This document shows positions 32,190-34,008 of a stretch of DNA of 34,008 bases, piece by piece. The stretch is from positions 1 to 34,008 of IMG/VR virus record IMGVR_UViG_3300026533_000001; one strand, written 5' to 3'. The stretch's first letter is position 1, and each line of letters starts with the position of its first letter. The translations under genes were made by a program, and so were the position numbers. The notes under the pieces are model-generated. The model had not been told where the DNA came from, ran no database searches, and saw only the letters and a list, made by a program, of their open reading frames with translations. The stretch comes from a virus.

Positions 32190-32245
32190 ACATTATACAC
32201 AAATAATACACAAATAATACACACTTTGTAAACAATTCGTGTGTA
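32190..32245 (-). promoter_or_regulatory. Direct-repeat array and promoter upstream of parA
   Basis: On the plus strand TACACAAATAA occurs twice in tandem (32196-32206, 32207-32217), followed by TACACAC (32218-32224), which pairs with GTGTGTA at 32239-32245 to form an inverted repeat. The minus-strand -10 TATAAT lies at 32197-32192 within the array. TTATACACA at 32193-32201 equals an E. coli-type DnaA box but may simply be part of the repeat. Overlap of repeats and promoter is typical of ParG-type autoregulated partition sites. Confidence 0.65.
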
Positions 32246-32369
32246 AAGTTATATTATTTAAAACTATTTCTTACGAGGAGAGTAATCAAAGTATACACTA
32301 CAGTTTACATCTATACTACTAATATAATTACTTCTGCTTTTCTCATATAATTTCCTTAGTTTTTAATAC
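32246..32369 (-). other. Gene-poor region between chaperone and parA arrays
   Basis: About 120 bases. A good Shine-Dalgarno (CTAAGGAAATTATATG) leads to an 11-codon frame (MRKAEVIILVV, 32346-32311). An adjacent frame is open for about 30 codons (with SSIDVNCSVYFDYSPRKK) but has no start. It may be a frameshifted remnant of a small gene. No terminator is obvious. Confidence 0.3.
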
Positions 32370-32705
32370 CTAAACTTTTATAACTTTTGTTTCATATAGT
32401 TCAGATAATTTTTCTCTAGCAGCAGCTCTTAGAGTTACTACATCAACAGGTATAACTTTACTTGTTTCTGTAAATCTTACAACATACCAATCTGTTTCAT
32501 TTAAGTATGTTCTAGCTTCCATAACTTCCAAAACTAATCTCTCCTCTGCTTCCAATAAAGCTATCTTTTTGGTATCAGGTGTACCATCTAAGTTGTAAGC
32601 TCTATATGTTCTACCATCTTTGTTGAGTTCACATTGAACCATGCCATTAACATCACAACTATTGCCATCAAACAAACTACCATTTTTATCCATAAATACT
32701 TTCAT
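32370..32705 (-). CDS. Tail fibre assembly/chaperone-like protein
   Basis: 111 aa from ATG 32705 (MKVFMDKNGSLFDGN), with AAAGGAA 6 bases upstream; the ATG at 32744 lies inside the preceding gene and lacks a ribosome site. C-terminal residues ARTYLNETDWYVVRFTETSK, then LRAAAREKLSELYETKV, match the pattern of tail fibre assembly chaperones (A/R-x-x-L-x-x-T/S-D-W, then R-x-x-x-R). It lies directly after the fibre genes, in the usual place for such chaperones. It would help trimerise or attach the repeat fibre. The assignment is by pattern. Confidence 0.6.
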   Translation of the reverse strand: MKVFMDKNGSLFDGNSCDVNGMVQCELNKDGRTYRAYNLDGTPDTKKIALLEAEERLVLEVMEARTYLNETDWYVVRFTETSKVIPVDVVTLRAAAREKLSELYETKVIKV

Positions 32706-32725
32706 TTTGTTTCCTTTTAATTTTA

Positions 32726-33349
32726 TTATCTTAACTCTGCCCATACTTCGGGATATGGAATACCATTAGATTCAATTTTGTATATTCCTCCAACTGGCAC
32801 TATTATTGATATTGTTTCGGTATCAGCCTGTGGTTGAGCAGTCCAACCAAAACCACCTACTTTTATAGAATCAACTAAAAAGTAACCGTTTTCGGAGTCC
32901 CCATACCTACATCTTATAGATACTTGTATAGGCTTATTTGTATTGTTTGTATATGCAGTATTAAACACTCTTGCAGATAGTACATCTTGCCAAGTCTGAC
33001 CATACCCAATACCTGTACTACCTGCAACTGTAGTATCTACATACTTCTTAGTAACAGCATCAAAATCAGATGCAGGTTCTTTTACTTTAAAGTTATTTGC
33101 TGAATCGCCAAACTTATTAGCTTTTGTAGCAATAGATGTAGAATTATTGTTTATAGCTGTAGTATTACTATTTATAGCTGTAACATTAGCATCAACCTCG
33201 CTCTTCTTAGCAAGGGCTATATTGTTATTTCCACCAACATCACCAACATATACTCTACTTGCATCAGAACCTTGAGCATCAAACCCAAGTTCACCCTGAG
33301 CTAAGTTGCTCTTTGTTCCATTTGTATCTTGCTTGTTTATAAAAGCCAT
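32726..33349 (-). CDS. Terminal fibre / receptor-binding protein
   Basis: 207 aa. The N-terminal 45 residues contain KSNLAQGELGFDAQG and SRVYVGDVGGNNNIALA, a common phage fibre element. A Thr/Asn-rich helix (TAINSNTTAINNNSTSI) follows. The C-terminal domain starts GIGYGQTWQDVLSARVFNTA, then YTNNTNKPIQVSIRC, a sequence class typical of receptor-binding tips in tail fibres of enterobacterial and other phages. The gene follows the repeat fibre by 20 bases and precedes the chaperone. It most likely forms the distal tip. Specific receptor is unknown. Confidence 0.7.
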   Translation of the reverse strand: MAFINKQDTNGTKSNLAQGELGFDAQGSDASRVYVGDVGGNNNIALAKKSEVDANVTAINSNTTAINNNSTSIATKANKFGDSANNFKVKEPASDFDAVTKKYVDTTVAGSTGIGYGQTWQDVLSARVFNTAYTNNTNKPIQVSIRCRYGDSENGYFLVDSIKVGGFGWTAQPQADTETISIIVPVGGIYKIESNGIPYPEVWAELR

Positions 33350-33369
33350 ATCATTTTCCTTTTTTTATT

Positions 33370-34008
33370 TTACCATTCTATTATTGCATCAGTTATCAGG
33401 TTTGCACCATTTAGAGTCTTTATTGTACCATCTTGATTAATAGCTAGCCTATTGGTTGTAGTACCACTAATATTTTTAGTCTCAAGTATTAAATTCTCAT
33501 TAGCTTCATTCACATGAACAGAACCCATAAGAGAATCATCAACTCTCCTAAAATGTATAATTGTATCACTTGCTGATGGTGCAGCTCTAAGATTAATAAT
33601 TCCTCTATTTCCACCACTACCATCACCTATAAAAAGCTCGCTTTTTAAGTGACCACCATTGGTGGATAAAAACTTAGCATCAGACTCATTCTTCGTATAA
33701 GCATCAACTCCTGATGGTAATGTAGCCCATATAGCCACACCACTTGCTGAGTATTTTAAGTACTGATTAGCAGCTCCACCTGTAGGAACATGAATATTTC
33801 CTGCAGTAGTAGGATGAACATATTTATTTGCACCTACTGCTACACCTGCAAGTTTAGTCTCATCTGCAGTAGGATATGTTCTTTTAGCTGTGTTCGCTGT
33901 AATTTCAGCAGCTTGAGCAGTCGTTATTCCTACCTTAGCTGTATTTAAAGCAACTGCTGTTTTTAATCCATACTTAGCATCAGACTCTGTTTTTGTATAA
34001 GCATCAAC
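33370..34008 (-). CDS. Repeat-containing tail fibre protein, C-terminal part (runs off the window end)
   Basis: The minus frame is open from base 34008 and ends at the stop at 33370. It begins VDAYTKTESDAKYGLK, repeats the whole 100-residue unit seen at 448-149, then diverges after VDAYTKNESDAKFL into a distinct C-terminus. That part contains HLKSELFIGDGSGGNRGIINL, a beta-rich fibre-type sequence, and ends TDAIIEW. An internal ATG at 33738 could be mistaken for a start, but it lies in the middle of the repeat unit (VAIWATLPSG) and has no Shine-Dalgarno sequence. The open frame upstream matches the frame at 1-1126 exactly, so the two pieces are one gene on a circular or permuted molecule. The next gene (32726-33349) is another fibre component. 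Confidence 0.8.
   Translation of the reverse strand, partial: VDAYTKTESDAKYGLKTAVALNTAKVGITTAQAAEITANTAKRTYPTADETKLAGVAVGANKYVHPTTAGNIHVPTGGAANQYLKYSASGVAIWATLPSGVDAYTKNESDAKFLSTNGGHLKSELFIGDGSGGNRGIINLRAAPSASDTIIHFRRVDDSLMGSVHVNEANENLILETKNISGTTTNRLAINQDGTIKTLNGANLITDAIIEW
33701..34008. repeat. Direct repeat at the window end, overlapping the window start
   Basis: Bases 33701-34008 are identical to 141-448, and the last 148 bases (33861-34008) are also identical to 1-148. The match to base 1 is what expected overlapping ends of a circular or terminally redundant assembly look like. Because it falls in a tandem repeat, it could instead mean that assembly stopped in a repeat and that additional copies are missing. 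Joining on 148 bases preserves the fibre reading frame and gives a molecule of 33,860 bp. Confidence 0.85.

Noticed and set aside
32193-32201. DnaA box TTATACACA as evidence of oriC-type origin
   Set aside because: One match in an AT-rich tandem repeat is weak; it is part of the TACACAAATAA array and host DnaA specificity is unknown.
32164-32235. 24-residue extension of ParA from ATG 32235
   Set aside because: The extension is the translation of the operator repeats and the conserved start MSKIIVIANNKGG with AAGG lies downstream.
33370-33738. Complete gene starting at ATG 33738
   Set aside because: The frame is open upstream to base 34008 and continues in the fibre repeat; the ATG lies in the middle of the repeat unit.

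Overview
The window looks like an essentially complete genome of a short-tailed (podovirus-type) phage, about 34 kb, with every credible gene on the minus strand. The evidence is a full set of T7-like virion genes: terminase, portal, scaffold, capsid, both tail tubular proteins, internal virion proteins and tail fibres. The last 148 bases (33861-34008) are identical to the first 148 (1-148). A repeat-rich tail-fibre gene reads in frame across the junction of the two ends. The window is therefore best read as a circular or terminally redundant molecule of about 33,860 bp, or more if repeat copies were collapsed in assembly. By eye it is AT-rich, with many ATA, AGA and AAA codons and a lipobox-bearing lipoprotein. 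This suggests an AT-rich bacterial host. A Campylobacterota host is a guess from codon style only.

Layout, read 5' to 3' on the minus strand (high to low coordinates). (1) 32.2-31.1 kb: a partition cassette with a 220-aa ParA, a ParG-like ribbon-helix-helix protein and a 48-aa membrane protein, with short direct-repeat arrays on both sides (32.19-32.25 kb and 31.01-31.09 kb). (2) 30.9-29.7 kb: an Arc-sized ribbon-helix-helix protein and three unknown proteins in an overlapping operon. (3) 29.6-27.5 kb: a RecT-family annealing protein, small unknowns and a protein with a Gln/Asn-rich tail. (4) 27.3-25.1 kb: a small protein, an AcrVA2-like protein and a helix-turn-helix protein with a TTG start. 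(5) 25.05-24.5 kb: a holin-like membrane protein and a very acidic protein, closed by a hairpin terminator. (6) 24.5 kb down to 1, then wrapping to 34.0-32.4 kb: the late block. It runs TerS, TerL, a GNAT acetyltransferase, an aspartyl-hydroxylase-like protein, portal, scaffold, capsid, lipoprotein, tubular proteins A and B, four internal or ejection proteins (one of 1639 aa with an HExxH motif), fibres, and a fibre-assembly chaperone.

Modules 3, 4 and 5 each begin with a near-identical segment of about 65 bp. It holds an upstream array of TTACACAACT-type boxes, a TTGACA-like -35, a palindromic operator TTGTCAGACAA inside the spacer, and a TATACT -10. One repressor probably controls all three units together.

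No integrase, DNA polymerase, phage RNA polymerase, primase/helicase or recognisable endolysin is visible. The partition cassette together with a full virion gene set and no integrase points to a phage-plasmid: a prophage kept as a segregating episome, with the three operator-bearing promoters as its lysogeny switch. That interpretation is inferred. The gene content and the repeats are seen directly.
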